Source: Bog-950 sp964615305 (GTDB taxonomy: Bacteria > Bacteroidota > Bacteroidia > Chitinophagales > LD1). From it: DNA of 64,000 nucleotides. Below, piece after piece: positions 62,154-64,000 of this stretch (its first letter is position 1; the number at the start of each line of letters is the position of its first letter). The stretch covers positions 32,680-96,679 of the forward strand of contig CAZTNA010000010.1 in NCBI GenBank assembly GCA_964615305.1. Reading direction: 5' to 3'. The notes under the pieces are model-generated. The model did no database searches. It saw only the letters and a list, made by a program, of their open reading frames with translations, and was not told the origin of the DNA. Position numbers and translations under genes: made by a program.

Positions 62154-63872
62154 ATGAATAAACTGCTTGCTTTTTTCCTTTGTATTAGTTTCTGCACCTG
62201 CAATTGCCAGATGTATGATAACCATTGGATATTTGGCGGCCCTACTAACGTAGTTTTGAATTTTGAAACAGGAGTGATAGATAGTATTCCAGAATCTAAA
62301 TCAAGTGGTTTTTGGAACGCAAGTTCAACAATAAGTAATAAGGAAGGAGAGTTGCTTTTGTATTCAAATGGAGTAACTGTAAAAAATAAATATGGAGATA
62401 CCATACAGGGGGGGGATAGCTTTACGTTTGGTCGTTTTGATACTATCTATTATTTCCCGGGGGAGCTATATCTGCAAGGAGTGTTGCTTTTACCGATGCC
62501 GGGGTCTGATTCACTACTGTATTATTTTCACACTGCATCAGTAGATTCCGTTTACTATCAAGCCAACCGTTTGTTTTATTCTATAATAGATATTACAGCC
62601 GCTAACGGTCTTGGGGCTGTAATGAGCCAAAACAATGTATTGCTCGATACATTTGTAACAGATGCGGGCATGGGCTTGTGCAAACATGCGAACGGAAAAG
62701 ATTGGTGGCTGATAAAGCCCAAGCACAAAAGCAATACTTACTTCAGGTTTTTAATAAAAAGCAATGGAGTAATTGAAGGGCCTTGGCTGCAAAGTATAGG
62801 AGTGGTAATGAATGACCCTGACTGGAAATCGCAAATTGTGTTTAATGTAAACGGGGATAAAATGGCAAGGGCTGGCACACTACAGAAAGGTCAGCTTTTT
62901 GAGTTTGACAGATGTACCGGATTGCTTTCAAGTCCGAAAGATTTTTTTGATGTTGGTCAAGGGTATGTTTGGGGGGGGGGGGGGCTTTCCTTTTCACCTA
63001 ATGGGAGGTATATGTATTTGTTTGGTGATTCGTTTCAACTAGAACAATTCGACACTTACGCTCCTAATTTACAGGCAAGCAAAATTAGAATAACCGAACC
63101 CTACGCACAGAATTACAACCAAATGTTTTATCACCAACTTACACCTAATGGTGAAATTTATATTGCAGGGCATAACTCCCCTACTCCAATTTCAGTTATC
63201 CATTACCCTGATTCCGCTGGTTTGGCATGTGGTTTAGATACGTTTTCGTTTAATCCTTATTTTGGTTATGTAAGTTTTGGTATGCCCTGCTTTCCACACT
63301 ACCGCACCCCGCCTAATGCGGCTTATGCCGCAGAGGCGGGCAGAGATACCACGGTGTGCGATAGCTTGCTGCAACTGAGCGTAGGCATACCCTTAGGTGC
63401 GCCTGGTGTAGATAGTATAGTGTATGCGTGGAGCAGCCCTAACGATGCCAACTTTGGTGGCAGCACACAAGCGCAAATAATAGTGCAGCCCAACGCCAGC
63501 GCTATGTATATTTTGCATATACAGGATACCAGCACTACGCCTAAGTATAGCTGCACGGAGAGATGGGATACGGTGAGGGTGGAGGTAATACAGAACTGTT
63601 TTACAGACATAAGACACAAGACACAAGACACAAGACGAATACAGGTAAGTCCTAATCCTGCAAATGAGTTTGTGGTGGTGAGTGTAGATAGAAGTTTGGT
63701 GGGTGGAGAAATGAGAGTTACAGATGCCACCGGCAAAACAGTAGCGGCTGTTCAACTGCTAACTGAAAACAGTAAACTGGAAACTGCGCGGTGGGCAAGT
63801 GGAGTTTACAGTTATAATTTAGTGAAGAATGGGGTAGCAGTAGAGAGGGGTAAGTTTGTTGTAACGCATTAA
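62154..63872 (+). CDS. secreted beta-propeller-like protein with T9SS sorting domain, G14-tract gene
   Basis: 572 residues; signal peptide NKLLAFFLCISFCTCNCQ with an early Cys. The main part resembles Bacteroidota beta-propeller proteins starting WIFGGPTNVVLNFETG: NKYGDTIQGG, LYYFHTASVDSVYYQANRLF and SPNGRYMYLFG. A PKD-like region with Cys (AGRDTTVCDSLLQLSVG) and a T9SS type A tail (VSPNPANEFVVVS to RGKFVVTH) end the protein. Codons for VWGGGGLSFSP contain a G14 run (62971-62984); a G8 run lies at 62408-62415 and a 7-bp repeat at 63604-63636, just before the tail. Starts at ATG 62154, six bases after the upstream terminator. Confidence 0.83.
   Translation: MNKLLAFFLCISFCTCNCQMYDNHWIFGGPTNVVLNFETGVIDSIPESKSSGFWNASSTISNKEGELLLYSNGVTVKNKYGDTIQGGDSFTFGRFDTIYYFPGELYLQGVLLLPMPGSDSLLYYFHTASVDSVYYQANRLFYSIIDITAANGLGAVMSQNNVLLDTFVTDAGMGLCKHANGKDWWLIKPKHKSNTYFRFLIKSNGVIEGPWLQSIGVVMNDPDWKSQIVFNVNGDKMARAGTLQKGQLFEFDRCTGLLSSPKDFFDVGQGYVWGGGGLSFSPNGRYMYLFGDSFQLEQFDTYAPNLQASKIRITEPYAQNYNQMFYHQLTPNGEIYIAGHNSPTPISVIHYPDSAGLACGLDTFSFNPYFGYVSFGMPCFPHYRTPPNAAYAAEAGRDTTVCDSLLQLSVGIPLGAPGVDSIVYAWSSPNDANFGGSTQAQIIVQPNASAMYILHIQDTSTTPKYSCTERWDTVRVEVIQNCFTDIRHKTQDTRRIQVSPNPANEFVVVSVDRSLVGGEMRVTDATGKTVAAVQLLTENSKLETARWASGVYSYNLVKNGVAVERGKFVVTH
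62971..62984 (+). repeat. G14 homopolymer inside the T9SS gene
   Basis: Fourteen consecutive G in TTTGGG...GCTTTCC, within the reading frame. Such long G-runs slip readily in replication. Confidence 0.85.
63604..63636 (+). repeat. AAGACAC 7-bp tandem repeat before the T9SS tail
   Basis: Three complete AAGACAC units (63611-63631) plus a partial fourth, with a degenerate unit upstream. Codes IRHKTQDTRR in the linker. A change of one unit shifts the frame. Confidence 0.8.
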
Positions 63873-64000
63873 TGTTGCTCATCCATTTTTTTCTCCTCTT
63901 AAATCTATTTATGTATTATCTCCAATATTTAAACTTTGTCTCTGTCCGCTTACTATCGAATCGCTTCCTATTAGCGAAGTGTGGAGCACTACATTTTCTA
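63873..64000. other. terminal stretch without a recognised gene
   Basis: No gene, terminator or promoter is convincing in these 128 bases. The region is T- and C-rich. Confidence 0.5.

Overview
This window reads as ordinary chromosome from a member of the Bacteroidota, probably a Chitinophagales/Sphingobacteriales-type environmental bacterium; genus is not resolvable by eye. Signs of the phylum: eight proteins end in a type IX secretion system (T9SS) type A C-terminal domain; several genes carry the Bacteroidota promoter (TTG, 18-20 nt, TAnnTTTG); phylum-typical small proteins occur (DUF3098, DUF4293, DUF2795); and ftsX-DUF3098-uppP-truB-ribF appear in their usual order. Genes are dense on both strands, and convergent pairs often share strong bidirectional terminators. 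I saw no rRNA, tRNA, CRISPR array or intact insertion sequence.

Layout. 1-6.1 kb: end of ribulose-phosphate epimerase, an acyl-CoA dehydrogenase, an unknown helical protein (paralogue at 41-42.5 kb), an unannotated 35-residue membrane peptide, and a permease-ruvC pair. 6.2-14.3 kb: NamZ-like muramidase, fmt, ftsE, rpmI-rplT, then the ftsX operon (cell division, undecaprenyl phosphate recycling, tRNA pseudouridine, FMN/FAD) and a DUF2795 protein. 14.3-28.6 kb: a large BNR-repeat T9SS protein, serC, fumC, a STAS-rnz-ABC permease operon, clpC, a metallophosphatase and dnaA with a possible origin-like upstream region. 28.7-46.5 kb: envelope and surface genes (coiled-coil OmpA-like protein, membrane patatin, lipoproteins, SprB-repeat protein, GH25 lysozyme, YceI, FG-GAP protein). 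46.5-51 kb: response regulator, thiolase, DUF4293, yceD-rpmF, ceramidase-family protein. 51-57.1 kb: T9SS proteins, serA and a nitronate monooxygenase-esterase pair. 57.1-58.4 kb: a non-coding or decayed island with degenerate 21-bp repeats and a transposase remnant. 58.4-63.9 kb: two T9SS proteins, the last holding a G14 tract and a 7-bp repeat that could switch its reading frame.

No clearly new multi-gene system stands out. The best candidates for a second look are the 35-residue membrane peptide, the possible phase-variable T9SS gene at the right end, the 21-bp repeat island, and the 1.3-kaa coiled-coil protein with a recurring Asp-Ser-(Ile/Leu/Val/Met) motif.
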